Shown here piece by piece: positions 1 through 8,386 of a DNA stretch of 64,000 bases. The notes beneath the pieces were generated by a model. The model was not told the DNA's origin. It worked only from the letters and a program-made list of their open reading frames with translations, and made no database searches. Location of the stretch: positions 1,116,001-1,180,000 of the forward strand of contig NZ_CP030048.1 in assembly GCF_015291665.1 (NCBI RefSeq), in the 5' to 3' direction. A program made the translations under genes and the position numbers. The stretch is from Bradyrhizobium sp. CCBAU 53338 (GTDB lineage: Bacteria; Pseudomonadota; Alphaproteobacteria; Rhizobiales; Xanthobacteraceae). Position 1 is the stretch's first letter. Each line of letters begins with the position of its first letter.

Positions 1-652
1 TCACCAGCGCGTCGACCTTGCTGACGAGGTTTTCCAGGAGGTCGATCTTGGTCGAGACTTTTGCGCCGCCGATGATGGCGATGACGGGCTTGGTCGGCGA
101 ACCCAGCGCCTTCTCCAGCGCGTCGAGCTCGGCCTGCATGGTGCGGCCGGCATAGGCCGGCAGCTTGTGGCCGAGGCCTTCGGTCGAGGCATGGGCGCGG
201 TGCGCCGCCGAGAACGCGTCGCTGACCCAGATGTCGCCGAGCTTGGCGAGCTCCGCGACGAAGGCCGGATCGTTCTTTTCCTCTTCCTTGTGGAAGCGGG
301 TGTTTTCCAGACAGAGGATGTCGCCATCCTTCAGCGCCGCGACCGCCTTGGCTGCGGGCTCGCCGATGCAATCATCGGCGAAGGCGACCGGCTTCTTCAC
401 GACCTTCGACAGCGCTTCCGCAACGGGCTTGAGCGACTCCTTGGGGTCGCGTCCCTTCGGGCGGCCGAAATGCGCGAGCAGGATGACCTTGCCGCCCTTG
501 TCCGAGATTTCATTGATGGTCGGCGCGACGCGCTCGAGCCGGGTCGCGTCGGTGACGCGGCCATCGTCCATGGGCACGTTGAGATCGACGCGGAGCAGCA
601 CGCGCTTGCCCTTCACGTCGACGTCGTCGAGGGTGCGGAATTTGTTGGTCAT
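1..652 (-). CDS. pgk: phosphoglycerate kinase, N-terminal part (cut by window edge)
   Basis: Reverse-strand translation from the ATG at 652 starts [20 protein letters not shown] and continues with RVDLNVPM, the substrate-binding loop of phosphoglycerate kinases, then HFGRPKG and [14 protein letters not shown], all in family order. About 217 codons lie in the window; the C-terminal nucleotide-binding half is off the left edge. The enzyme is cytosolic and interconverts 1,3-bisphosphoglycerate and 3-phosphoglycerate in glycolysis, gluconeogenesis and the Calvin cycle. It follows gap on the same strand after a 132-base gap that holds a palindromic repeat, so the two are probably co-transcribed. 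The frame has no internal stop. Confidence 0.95.
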   Translation of the reverse strand, partial: MTNKFRTLDDVDVKGKRVLLRVDLNVPMDDGRVTDATRLERVAPTINEISDKGGKVILLAHFGRPKGRDPKESLKPVAEALSKVVKKPVAFADDCIGEPAAKAVAALKDGDILCLENTRFHKEEEKNDPAFVAELAKLGDIWVSDAFSAAHRAHASTEGLGHKLPAYAGRTMQAELDALEKALGSPTKPVIAIIGGAKVSTKIDLLENLVSKVDALV

Positions 653-660
653 CGGACGCT

Positions 661-781
661 TCCTTGTCCCGGGCGCCGCTGCGCAGAACCGGGACCCACC
701 TTACAGCGAGTCCCGCGGTTGAATGGGTCCCGGATCTGCGGAGCAGCGCAAGCGCTGCACCGCGTCCGGGACACGAGACCT
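661..781. repeat. palindromic intergenic repeat between gap and pgk
   Basis: Two arms rich in gtcccgg / ccgggac face each other: GTCCCGGGCGCCGCTGCGC near 665 and its imperfect complement near 740-775, with a nested GGGACCCA / TGGGTCCC pair (about 691-730). The unit fills almost the whole gap between two co-directional genes. Repeats of this style are scattered through Bradyrhizobium genomes. The transcript could fold into a long hairpin that stabilises or attenuates the gap-pgk message; that role is inference. Confidence 0.6.
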
Positions 782-784
782 TGC

Positions 785-1792
785 TTAGATCACCTTGCTC
801 ATCGCAACCGCGGTGTCGGCCATGCGGTTCGAGAAGCCCCACTCGTTGTCGTACCAGGACATCACGCGCACCAGCGTGCCGTTCTGCACCTTGGTCTGGT
901 CCTCGTGGAAGGTCGAGGAGTGCGGGTCATGGTTGAAGTCGATCGAGACGTTCGGCGCGGAGGTGTAGCCGAGCACGCCCTTGAGCTGTTGCTCGGAGGC
1001 GCGCTTCATCGCCGCGTTGATTTCCTTGGCGTCGGTGGCGCGCTTGGCGACGATCTTGAGGTCGACGACCGAGACGTTCGGGGTCGGCACGCGGATCGCG
1101 ACGCCGTCGAGCTTGCCCTTCAGCTCGGGCAGCACGAGGCCGATGGCCTTGGCAGCACCGGTCGAGGTCGGGATCATCGACATCGCCGCCGCACGGCCGC
1201 GGTAGAGATCCTTGTGCAGCGTGTCCAGCGTCGGCTGGTCGCCGGTGTAGGCGTGGATCGTGGTCATGAAGCCGGTCTCGATGCCGACGAGATCGTTCAG
1301 CACCTTGGCGACCGGCGCGAGGCAGTTGGTGGTGCAGCTTCCGTTGGAGACGACCAGGTGATCCCTGGTCAGCGTGTCGTGGTTGACGCCGTAGACGATG
1401 GTGGCGTCGGCGCCGTCGGCGGGCGCGGAGACCAGCACGCGCTTGGCGCCGGCGGTCAGATGCGCGGAGGCCTTGTCCTTCGCGGTGAAGATGCCGGTGC
1501 ATTCCAGCGCGATGTCGACGCCGAGATCCTTCCAGGGCAGCTTCGAGGGATCGCGCTCGGCGGTCACCTTGATCTTGCCGCCGCCGAGGCTGATCGAGTC
1601 GCCGTCGACGGTCACGGTGCCGGGAAAGCGGCCATGGACGCTGTCGTAGCGGAGCAGATGGGCGTTGGTCTCGACCGGGCCGAGATCGTTGATGCCGACG
1701 ACCTCGATGTCCTTGCGGCCGGACTCGGCGATAGCCCGCAGGACGTTGCGGCCGATGCGACCAAAACCGTTAATTCCAACGCGGACTGCCAT
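785..1792 (-). CDS. gap: type I glyceraldehyde-3-phosphate dehydrogenase
   Basis: A 335-residue protein of normal family length. It opens with the Rossmann motif [16 protein letters not shown] (residues 5-20), carries the catalytic cysteine in SNGSCTTNC (Cys153) and a catalytic-type histidine in [10 protein letters not shown] (His180), and ends with the conserved [12 protein letters not shown] segment. It converts glyceraldehyde-3-phosphate, phosphate and NAD(P) to 1,3-bisphosphoglycerate in the cytosol. It lies between tkt and pgk, an arrangement seen in Rhizobiales and fitting a shared glycolytic/Calvin-type operon. The ATG at 1792 is preceded on the coding strand by AAGGAGACGAAAC, a good ribosome binding site. 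Confidence 0.97.
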   Translation of the reverse strand: MAVRVGINGFGRIGRNVLRAIAESGRKDIEVVGINDLGPVETNAHLLRYDSVHGRFPGTVTVDGDSISLGGGKIKVTAERDPSKLPWKDLGVDIALECTGIFTAKDKASAHLTAGAKRVLVSAPADGADATIVYGVNHDTLTRDHLVVSNGSCTTNCLAPVAKVLNDLVGIETGFMTTIHAYTGDQPTLDTLHKDLYRGRAAAMSMIPTSTGAAKAIGLVLPELKGKLDGVAIRVPTPNVSVVDLKIVAKRATDAKEINAAMKRASEQQLKGVLGYTSAPNVSIDFNHDPHSSTFHEDQTKVQNGTLVRVMSWYDNEWGFSNRMADTAVAMSKVI

Positions 1793-1962
1793 GTTTCGTC
1801 TCCTTATGACCGTTCAATGACGGCTGTTCAATAACCCCATCGTCCCGCACAACGCGCTTTGCGCGCCTGCGAGGGTTTTTTAGAGGCGGACGCCCGGTTC
1901 GGCCGGGCGATGCTTGATCATATGAGAGACTACGTAGTCCTTTTTTTTGGCAAGCTCAACTC
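1793..1962. other. tkt-gap intergenic region with small hairpins
   Basis: The 170 bases between the tkt stop and the gap start contain a hairpin CGCCCGG-ttcg-CCGGGCG-like element near 1889-1907, a perfect 12-base palindrome GACTACGTAGTC at 1928-1939 beside a run of eight T on the plus strand, and the gap ribosome binding site. No standard terminator (hairpin then U-run) is seen in the direction of transcription, so read-through from tkt into gap is plausible. Confidence 0.4.
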
Positions 1963-3948
1963 TCAGCTGACGCGCTTCAGCACGGCGTTGACCGCAGCCT
2001 CGGCGGTAATCCCGAAATGCTTGAAAAGGTCCTTCGCCGGCGCGCTCGCGCCGAACGAATGCATGCCCACGAATTCGCCATCCTGGCCGATCACGGCATC
2101 CCAGCCCCAGCGCACGGCGGCTTCGATCGCGACCTTCACCGGGGCGTTGCCGATGATCTCGGCGCGCTTGGCTTCTGGTTGCGCTAACAAAAGCTCGAGC
2201 GAGGGCACCGAGACCACCCGTGACGCGATGCCGCGCTCGGCGAGCTGCTTCTGGGCGGCTACCGCGATCTCGACCTCGGAGCCGGAGGCGAACAAGGTCG
2301 CCTTGGCTTCGCCCTGGGCCGCGACCAGCTCGTAGGCGCCGGCCGCGCACGGATTGTCGTTCGGTGCTGACGTGCGGAGCTGCGGCAGGTTCTGCCGCGT
2401 CAGCGCCAGCGTGGTCGGACCATCGATGCGGTTGAGCGCAAGCTCCCAGCACTCGGCAACCTCGATGGCGTCGCACGGGCGGAACACCCGCATGTTCGGA
2501 ATGGCGCGGAGCGCCGAGAGATGCTCGACCGGCTGATGGGTCGGACCGTCTTCGCCGAGGCCGATGGAATCATGCGTCATCACGTAGACGACGCCGGCGC
2601 CCATCAGCGCGGCGAGGCGCATCGCCGGACGCGCGTAGTCCGTGAAGACGAGGAAGGTCGCGCCGTTCGGCGCGAAGCCGCCGTGCAGGAAGATGCCGTT
2701 CATCGCAGCCGCCATGCCGTGCTCGCGGATGCCGTAATGGATGAAACGGCCCTTCGGCGTCTTCGCCGAGAACGCCGTCGCCGACTTCGCCTTGTTGTTG
2801 TTGGAGCCGGTGAGGTCGGCGGAGCCTGCGAGGAATTCCATCGGCATCGCGCCGGCGATGACCTCGATCACGGCTTCGGAGGACTTGCGGGTCGCCGCGT
2901 TCATCGGCTTTTCCAGCAGCTCCTTCTTGTAGGCCTTCACCGCCTTGGCGAGCGAAGCGGGGCGCTCGTGGCGCAGGCGCCGCTCGAACTCGGCGCGCTT
3001 GCGGCTGCCGAGCTCACCGAGCCGTCCCTCCCATTCCTGACGGGCCGTAGTGCCGCGGCTGCCGGCCGCGCGCCAGGCCTTCAGCACGTCGTCAGGCACC
3101 GAGAAGGCGTCCTGCGAGATGCCGAGATTTTCCTTGGCGGCCTTGAGCTCGTCGGCGCCAAGCGCTTCGCCGTGCGCCTTCGCGGTGCCGGCCTTGTGCG
3201 GCGCGCCGAAGCCGATGGTGGTGCGGCAGGCGATCAGCGTCGGCTTGTTGGATTTCTGCGCGCGGGTGATCGCAGCCGCGATCGCAGCCTGGTCGTGGCC
3301 GTCGATCTTCTCGGCGGCCCAGCCCGCGGACTTGAAGCGCTTCACCTGGTCGACGGAATCGGAGATCGAGGTCGGGCCGTCGATCGAGATGCCGTTGTCG
3401 TCGTAGAGCACGATCAGCTTGCCGAGCTTCCAGTGGCCGGCCATCGCGATGGCTTCCTGCGATACGCCTTCCATCAGGTCGCCGTCGGAGGCGAGCACGT
3501 AGGTGTGGTGGTCGACGATCTTCTTGCCGAACTCGGCGGCCAGCATCTTCTCGGCGAGCGCCATGCCGACCGCGGTCGAGATGCCCTGGCCGAGCGGACC
3601 GGTGGTGGTCTCGATGCCCTTGGTGTGGAAGTTCTCGGGATGACCCGGCGTCAGTGAGCCGAGCTGCCGGAAGTTCTTGAGCTGGTCCAGCGTCATCGCG
3701 GCGTTGCCGGTCAAATACAGCAGCGAATAGAGCAGCATCGAGCCGTGTCCGGCCGAGAGCACGAAGCGGTCGCGATCGGGCCAGTCGGTTGCCGCGGCGT
3801 CGTATTTCAGGAATTGCGTAAACAGCACCGTGGCGATGTCGGCGGCGCCCATCGGCAGGCCGGGATGGCCCGATTTCGCCTTCTCGACAGCGTCCATCGA
3901 GAGGCCACGGATCGCGTTGGCCATGCGGGTGTGGTCGACTTGCGTCAT
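1963..3948 (-). CDS. tkt: transketolase
   Basis: A 661-residue protein of the usual length. The ATG at 3948 gives [21 protein letters not shown], the typical N-terminus; a longer frame to 4221 adds 91 residues of non-homologous, Arg-rich sequence and is rejected. Thiamine-diphosphate features include [13 protein letters not shown], the [13 protein letters not shown]...DNGISIDG stretch of the TPP/Mg site, and the pyrimidine-domain IREHGM glutamate. It transfers two-carbon units between sugar phosphates in the pentose phosphate and Calvin pathways and is cytosolic. It is the first gene of the tkt-gap-pgk series. Confidence 0.97.
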   Translation of the reverse strand: MTQVDHTRMANAIRGLSMDAVEKAKSGHPGLPMGAADIATVLFTQFLKYDAAATDWPDRDRFVLSAGHGSMLLYSLLYLTGNAAMTLDQLKNFRQLGSLTPGHPENFHTKGIETTTGPLGQGISTAVGMALAEKMLAAEFGKKIVDHHTYVLASDGDLMEGVSQEAIAMAGHWKLGKLIVLYDDNGISIDGPTSISDSVDQVKRFKSAGWAAEKIDGHDQAAIAAAITRAQKSNKPTLIACRTTIGFGAPHKAGTAKAHGEALGADELKAAKENLGISQDAFSVPDDVLKAWRAAGSRGTTARQEWEGRLGELGSRKRAEFERRLRHERPASLAKAVKAYKKELLEKPMNAATRKSSEAVIEVIAGAMPMEFLAGSADLTGSNNNKAKSATAFSAKTPKGRFIHYGIREHGMAAAMNGIFLHGGFAPNGATFLVFTDYARPAMRLAALMGAGVVYVMTHDSIGLGEDGPTHQPVEHLSALRAIPNMRVFRPCDAIEVAECWELALNRIDGPTTLALTRQNLPQLRTSAPNDNPCAAGAYELVAAQGEAKATLFASGSEVEIAVAAQKQLAERGIASRVVSVPSLELLLAQPEAKRAEIIGNAPVKVAIEAAVRWGWDAVIGQDGEFVGMHSFGASAPAKDLFKHFGITAEAAVNAVLKRVS

Positions 3949-4248
3949 GTCTGAAATCCGTCTGAAATGAGGCGCTTGGCGGTGGTGTGGGCCGCGTGGG
4001 AGGAGCCTGGCGGCCGCGAAAGGCAGGGCTGGGATAGCACCTCGGTTCCGGGAGTCCAAGGCAATCAAACGTCGGTTTGGCCGTAAAAGTTGCTTAGCAG
4101 TGCATAGTTTCGCGGCGGCGTTGCGCTTGGCTAGCTTGCCACGTAAATTTCTGCTTCTAACCGCTTGCCGAACCGAGTCTTTTGCCGGCCGGCAAGCTCT
4201 TGAGGTAAAGGCCACGGGCAAAGCCCACAGGGTTCCGCCGCTGACTGC
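3949..4248. other. divergent promoter region tkt / DUF4164 gene
   Basis: A 300-base gap between two outward-reading genes, so it should carry a promoter for each. No repeat, RNA gene or convincing regulator site could be recognised by eye. Short possible frames inside it are Arg-rich shadows. Confidence 0.4.
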
Positions 4249-4569
4249 ATGAACGATCGCGTTTCCAAAAGCTCTGCCATGACGGAGTCCTCGGCCGTCG
4301 AGATCGAGATCGCGACCCGCAGACTCACGGCGGCGCTCGACGCGCTCGAAAGCGCGGTCGAGCGGCGGCGCGATGCCGACCGCGACGAGAACGAGCTGGC
4401 GACGCGAATCCAGGCGCTGGGCGCGGACCGCTCACGCCTTGCCGACGAGCTCGACGGCGCGCTGGTGAAGGCGCGCAAGCTCGAGCGCGCCAACCGCGAG
4501 ATCTCCGATCGGCTGGATTCCGCGATCGTCACGATACGCTCGGTGCTCGATACCGGAGAGGACGGATGA
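4249..4569 (+). CDS. DUF4164-like coiled-coil protein preceding zapA
   Basis: A 106-residue acidic/basic heptad-rich protein with no signal peptide or membrane segment. Nearly all of it (residues about 15-95, [20 protein letters not shown]... to ...[16 protein letters not shown]) is predicted-looking coiled coil. It overlaps zapA by four bases (ATGA), so the two are translationally coupled. Small coiled-coil genes of the DUF4164 kind sit just before zapA in Rhizobiales. By position it may act with ZapA at the division ring, but that is inference; no catalytic motif is present. Confidence 0.75.
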   Translation: MNDRVSKSSAMTESSAVEIEIATRRLTAALDALESAVERRRDADRDENELATRIQALGADRSRLADELDGALVKARKLERANREISDRLDSAIVTIRSVLDTGEDG

Positions 4570-4949
4570 GCCACATCAACGTCACCATCAATGCGCGGCA
4601 ATACCGCATGGCCTGCGAGGAGGGCCAGGAGGTGCGGCTGCTCAAGCTCGCCGAAAGCCTGGAGACGCGGATTCAGTCGCTGCGCGGAAAATTCGGCGAG
4701 ATCGGCGATGCGCGCCTCACCGTGATGGCGGCGCTGACCGTCTGCGACGAACTGGTCGACGCCGGCAACCGCATCCGCACCATGGAGCAGGAGCTGATCG
4801 AATTGCGGGATTTCCGCAACGCCGCCGTCGAGCGCGCGAGGCTGACCCAGACCGCCGTGGTGAATGCGCTGAACTCGGCAGCCGAACGTATCGAGAAGTC
4901 GACCCAGGTGCTGAACAGGACCGTCGGGAATGGGATTGCGATCGGCTGA
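4566..4949 (+). CDS. zapA: cell division protein ZapA
   Basis: A 127-residue protein beginning [22 protein letters not shown], the N-terminal beta-hairpin domain of ZapA, followed by KLAESLETRIQSLRGKFGEIGDARLTVMAAL and a long C-terminal coiled coil (about 70-120). ZapA is a cytosolic FtsZ-ring stabiliser. The context is diagnostic: zapA, 6S RNA and the 5-FCL gene are adjacent in many proteobacteria. The start overlaps the stop of the upstream coiled-coil gene. Confidence 0.9.
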   Translation: MSHINVTINARQYRMACEEGQEVRLLKLAESLETRIQSLRGKFGEIGDARLTVMAALTVCDELVDAGNRIRTMEQELIELRDFRNAAVERARLTQTAVVNALNSAAERIEKSTQVLNRTVGNGIAIG

Positions 4950-4989
4950 TAGCGGTTAGAACGAAGGGGCACGAGCCGGCGAAGGTGCC

Positions 4990-5014
4990 CACCTCTCCCC
5001 GTTGGGGAGAGGTG
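4990..5014. terminator. hairpin downstream of zapA
   Basis: CACCTCTCCCC and GGGGAGAGGTG form a perfect 11-base-pair stem with a 3-base loop 40 bases after the zapA stop. There is no T-run, so it may be a REP-like element or a mRNA 3' stabiliser rather than a classical intrinsic terminator. Confidence 0.5.
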
Positions 5015-5064
5015 AACACCGAGCCAGAGCCGGGCTGGCGATTCGTCAGTATCGTTGTTACATT

Positions 5065-5235
5065 GCGCAAGCGAGGCTGCGACGCGCGTCCGGAGCCATA
5101 TATCCCCGGGGCCTTATCGATCCTTTAGGGAACTGTCCCTGGCCGGGCCCGTGGGCCCGGACATATGGTGCCCACCTACTTTCGTAGGGAACTCCGGGAT
5201 CGAGTGCTTCAACGGCGTCCGCGGCTTCGCACTTT
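5065..5235 (+). ncRNA. ssrS: 6S RNA candidate
   Basis: This stretch between zapA and the 5-FCL gene folds as a long rod. GCGAGGCTGCG (5071-5081) pairs over 11 positions, with G-U pairs, with CGCGGCTTCGC (5220-5230), closing the ends. Inside, CGATCC near 5117 can pair with GGATCG near 5197, and CCGGGCCC-gt-GGGCCCGG-like pairing near 5143-5161 makes an apical stem, leaving a central open region. Length (about 165 nt), shape and synteny match 6S RNA, which binds the housekeeping RNA polymerase holoenzyme and mimics an open promoter. Exact ends are not defined by sequence alone. Confidence 0.8.
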
Positions 5236-5286
5236 GGTTTGCTTGGTTGTGCTTGTTGAAACGACTGCGGCCAATTCAACAGGTGT

Positions 5287-5408
5287 CATGCCCCGCCGAG
5301 TGCGCACTTGCGCACGGAGGACCGGGGCATCCAGTACGCCGCGGCCTTTGTGTGTGAATCACCATCGCCTCTGGAATACTGGATCACCCGCCTTCGCGGG
5401 TGATGACG
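5287..5408. repeat. composite palindromic intergenic repeat
   Basis: ATGCCCCG (about 5287) is mirrored by CGGGGCAT (about 5324) around a GTGCGCACTTGCGCAC core, and ATCCAGTACGCC is mirrored by an imperfect TCTGGAATACTGGAT further on, ending in the small hairpin CACCCGCC-ttc-GCGGGTG. This composite is of a type repeated many times in Bradyrhizobium chromosomes. It separates the 6S RNA from the 5-FCL gene. Confidence 0.6.
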
Positions 5409-5424
5409 AAGGGACCGGGCCCTT

Positions 5425-6021
5425 ATGACCAATACAAAATCCGAACTCCGCGCCAGAGCCCTCGCGGCGCGCGACGCGCTGAGCGAGAAGAAGCGCGCCG
5501 CCGCCGCCGCAAAACTCGCCAGGCGCGGGCTGCCGTTCGAGCTGCTGCCCGGCAGTATCGTCTCCGGCTATTCGCCGATCCGCAGCGAGATCGATCCGAT
5601 GCCGTTGATGGCGAAGCTCGCCGAACAGGGCGCCAGGCTGGCGCTGCCTTGCGTCACCGCACGTGGCCAGTCGCTGGTCTTCCGCGTCTTCCATCCGCAC
5701 GACCGTCTGATGCTCGGTCCGCTCGGCATTCCCGAGCCGTCGCCGGCGGCGGCCGAAGTCATTCCCGACGTCATGCTGACGCCGCTCGCGGCCTTCGACC
5801 GTCTCGGCCACCGCATCGGCTATGGTGCGGGGCACTACGACTTCACCTTCGCTCACTTGCGCAAGGCCAAGCAGATCGTCGGCATCGGGCTCGCGTTTGC
5901 AGCGCAGGAGATCAAGGCGGTTCCGGCATTGGCCCACGACGTGGCGCTGGATTATGTGCTAACGGAATCGGACGTGTTCGATTTCCGGAGTTCTGAAGTT
6001 GCGCATTCTCTTCGTGGGTGA
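5425..6021 (+). CDS. ygfA: 5-formyltetrahydrofolate cyclo-ligase
   Basis: A 198-residue protein of usual length. The N-terminus (KSELRARALAARDALSEKKR) is the basic nucleotide-binding helix of the family; SGYSPIRSEIDPMPLM and the C-terminal LTPLAAFDRLGHRIGYGAGHYD motif (about residues 120-140) are the folate/ATP signature. It converts 5-formyl-THF and ATP to 5,10-methenyl-THF in the cytosol. Its place just after 6S RNA is classic. The 3' end overlaps the next gene by 23 bases, suggesting an operon with the YmdB-type gene. Confidence 0.93.
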   Translation: MTNTKSELRARALAARDALSEKKRAAAAAKLARRGLPFELLPGSIVSGYSPIRSEIDPMPLMAKLAEQGARLALPCVTARGQSLVFRVFHPHDRLMLGPLGIPEPSPAAAEVIPDVMLTPLAAFDRLGHRIGYGAGHYDFTFAHLRKAKQIVGIGLAFAAQEIKAVPALAHDVALDYVLTESDVFDFRSSEVAHSLRG

Positions 6022-6823
6022 TGTCGTCGGCCGCAGCGGTCGCAATGCCATCGCCGAATATCTGCCCGGCATGGTCAGGGACTGGTCGCTCGATTTCGTC
6101 GTCGTCAACGGCGAGAACTCGGCCGGAGGCTTCGGCATCACGGAAGCGATCTACCAGGAGTTTCTCGACGCCGGCGCCGATGCGGTGACGCTCGGCAACC
6201 ACTCCTGGGACCAGCGCGAAGCCCTCGTCTTCATCGAGCGCGCCGAGCGCCTGGTGCGGCCGGCGAACTATCCGCGCGGCACGCCCGGCCGCGGCGCCGC
6301 CCTGGTCGAGACCAAGAACGGCAAGCATGCGCTGGTCGTCAACGCGCTCGGGCGCGTCTTCATGACCCCGTTCGACGATCCCTTCGCGGCGCTGGAGCGC
6401 GAACTCGGCGCCTGCCCGCTCGGTGTCGCCGCCGACGCCATCGTGGTCGATTTCCATTGCGAGGCGTCCAGCGAGAAGCAGGGCATCGGCTTCTTCTGCG
6501 ACGGCCGCGCCAGCCTCGTCGTCGGCACGCATACGCATGTGCCGACCGCCGATCACCAGATCCTCGCGGGCGGCACCGCCTACATGACCGACGCCGGCAT
6601 GACCGGCGACTACGACTCCATCATCGGCATGCAGAAGGAAGAGCCGCTGCGGCGGTTCACGTCGGGCATTCCGTCGGGCCGGTTCGAGCCGGCCGCGGGC
6701 GTTGCGACGCTCAGCGGCGTGGCGGTGGAGACGGATGATGCGACGGGCCTCGCACTGAAGGTTGCGCCGGTGCGTGTTGGCGGAAGGCTGGAGCCGGCGA
6801 CGCCGAAATTCTGGTTGAGTTGA
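5999..6823 (+). CDS. ymdB: YmdB-family metallophosphoesterase
   Basis: A 274-residue protein starting at a TTG (5999), read as MRILFVGDVVGRSGRNAI. Metal-binding motifs of the family are visible: GDVVG, VNGENSAGGFG, LGNHSWDQ, VDFHCEASSEKQ and GTHTHVPTAD. Members hydrolyse 2',3'-cyclic nucleotides and other phosphodiesters with a dinuclear metal centre in the cytosol. The start overlaps the 5-FCL coding end, so the genes are coupled. No signal peptide. Confidence 0.9.
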   Translation: MRILFVGDVVGRSGRNAIAEYLPGMVRDWSLDFVVVNGENSAGGFGITEAIYQEFLDAGADAVTLGNHSWDQREALVFIERAERLVRPANYPRGTPGRGAALVETKNGKHALVVNALGRVFMTPFDDPFAALERELGACPLGVAADAIVVDFHCEASSEKQGIGFFCDGRASLVVGTHTHVPTADHQILAGGTAYMTDAGMTGDYDSIIGMQKEEPLRRFTSGIPSGRFEPAAGVATLSGVAVETDDATGLALKVAPVRVGGRLEPATPKFWLS

Positions 6824-6849
6824 ACTTCTGTACGGCAAACGCCGCAGCC

Positions 6850-6991
6850 CCTTCTCCCCTTGTGGGAGAAGGTGGCGCGAAGCGCCGGATGAGGGGTTCT
6901 CTCCGCGCACTCAATTGAGAGTGGGACTCGCGGAGAGAACCCCTCACCCGGCTTCGCTTCGCGAAGCCACCCTCTCCCGCAAGGGGAGAGG
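6850..6991. repeat. long imperfect inverted repeat beside the insertion sequence
   Basis: The left arm (6850-6907, ccttctccccttgtgggag... to ...ctccgcg) is complementary with few mismatches to the right arm (6929-6991), leaving a 21-base loop; each arm also holds a short internal hairpin. Elements of this form lie at the 3' ends of many rhizobial genes. The right end stops 13 bases before the IS481-like element, so the insertion landed next to it or in its flank. Confidence 0.75.
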
Positions 6992-7004
6992 GTGCAGTGG
7001 TCCT

Positions 7005-8360
7005 AACCGGCTACATGGGTAACAGAATAGACCGGCGACATGGGTAACAGGTCAACTGTCGGCAGGGAGGACCCTGCCGATGGGTTGGAAGGAGACCTGT
7101 GCCGTGGAAGAGCGGATGCGCTTTATGGTGGCGGTTGAGAAGGGCGAGGAGTCGTTTGCCGCGATCTGCCGGCGGTTCGATGTAAGCCGCCGGATTGGAT
7201 ACAAGTGGCTGGCGCGCTTCGAAGAGGAAGGGGTTGCCGGTCTGCTCGACCGTTCGCGAGCGCCGGCGCATCATCCGCAAGCAATTGTCCCGAAGGTCGC
7301 GGAGCGCTGCCTCGAGGTGCGTCGGGCACATCCGACCTGGGGGCCGAGGAAGGTTCGGGCCTATTTGAAGCGCGCCGCGCCCAAAACGGCTTGGCCGGCG
7401 ACGAGCACGATCGGGGAGCTGTTCGACCGCGAGGGGTTGACGGTGAAGCGCAAGCTGCGCCGGCGTAGCCCGCCATCGAGTGCGCCGTTTGCCGGTTGCG
7501 AGGCCGCCAACGACGTCTGGTGCATCGACTTCAAGGGTTGGTTCCTGACCGGCGACGGCAAGCGGTGTGAACCGCTGACGTTGACCGACGCTCATAGCCG
7601 CTACCTGTTGCGCTGCCAGGCCCTCTCCCGGACGGATACCGACCATGTCTGGCCGGTGCTGGATGCGGCCTTCCGCGAGTTCGGGCTGCCCCGTTACCTG
7701 CGGTCGGACAACGGCTCTCCCTTTGCGTCGACCGGCGCGGGCGGGCTGTCGCAACTGTCGGTGAAACTGATCAAGGCCGGCGTGACGCCGGAACGCATTG
7801 CCCCGGGCAAGCCGCAGCAGAACGGCCGTCACGAGCGCATGCATCTCACTCTGTTGCAGGATGTGGCCAATCCGCCGGCGCACAGCATGCGCGAACAACT
7901 GAAGCGACTACGCAGCTTCCAGCGGCTCTACAACGAAGAACGTCCGCACCAGTCACTCGACGATGCGACGCCGGCCGAGCGCTATCGAGCTTCACCGCGA
8001 CGCTTCGACGGCATCCTGCGCTCGCCGGAGTATGGAGATCGGGAGGTGCGCCGGGTTCGGCACAACGGAGAGATCAAACTCGACGGCAAGTTCATCTACA
8101 TCACCGCAGCTCTGGCGGGTGAGCCGGTCGGCCTGGCTGAAGCTGAAGATGGCTGGATAGTCAGCTACGGCCCGATCACGCTCGGCACCATCGCTCACCA
8201 TGCAGACGAACTGCGACGCCCTAAACGCAAAGGCCGTGGACTTGGGGACAACGCTGCGCGTTGCCCCCAGGGTCCACAGCCCCAACAACAACAGACCTGA
8301 ACGAAACGAGAATTGTGTTACCCATGTCGTCGGTTTGATCTGTTACCTATGTCGCCGGTT
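7005..8360 (+). mobile_element. complete IS481-like insertion sequence (1356 bp)
   Basis: A single transposase gene is bounded by inverted ends beginning AACCGGC. Each end carries two copies of a 19-base motif like ACCGGCGACATGGGTAACA: 7006-7024 and 7031-7049 on the left, 8316-8334 and 8341-8359 inverted on the right. Spacing is 25 bases start to start on both sides. The transposase frame is intact, so the element may be active. No target duplication is evident in the flanks (ggtcct / gctcac). It lies between the YmdB gene and the cytochrome gene and breaks neither. Confidence 0.85.
7080..8300 (+). CDS. IS481 family transposase
   Basis: A 406-residue DDE transposase. The N-terminus has a helix-turn-helix (EESFAAICRRFDVSRRIGYKWLARFEEEG, about 22-50) and the linker typical of IS481. 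The rve core shows the acidic triad: Asp in WCIDFKGWF, Asp in YLRSDNGSPF and Glu in KPQQNGRHERMH, followed by YNEERPHQSLDDATPAERY. The C-terminal 80 residues form the beta-rich tail of this family, then a Gln-rich end. It should bind the paired end motifs and perform cut-and-paste or copy-out transposition. Reading frame complete. Confidence 0.93.
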   Translation: MGWKETCAVEERMRFMVAVEKGEESFAAICRRFDVSRRIGYKWLARFEEEGVAGLLDRSRAPAHHPQAIVPKVAERCLEVRRAHPTWGPRKVRAYLKRAAPKTAWPATSTIGELFDREGLTVKRKLRRRSPPSSAPFAGCEAANDVWCIDFKGWFLTGDGKRCEPLTLTDAHSRYLLRCQALSRTDTDHVWPVLDAAFREFGLPRYLRSDNGSPFASTGAGGLSQLSVKLIKAGVTPERIAPGKPQQNGRHERMHLTLLQDVANPPAHSMREQLKRLRSFQRLYNEERPHQSLDDATPAERYRASPRRFDGILRSPEYGDREVRRVRHNGEIKLDGKFIYITAALAGEPVGLAEAEDGWIVSYGPITLGTIAHHADELRRPKRKGRGLGDNAARCPQGPQPQQQQT

Positions 8361-8386
8361 GCTCACAGTGTTCGTCTGCGCGATAC

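Noticed and set aside
167..1834. Long plus-strand open frame (555 codons) over pgk and gap
   Set aside because: It is the antisense shadow of two certain enzymes in high-GC DNA, rich in Arg, Gly and His, with no domain.
3949..4221. N-terminal extension of transketolase (91 residues)
   Set aside because: The extension is Arg-rich and non-homologous; [16 protein letters not shown] is the normal start.
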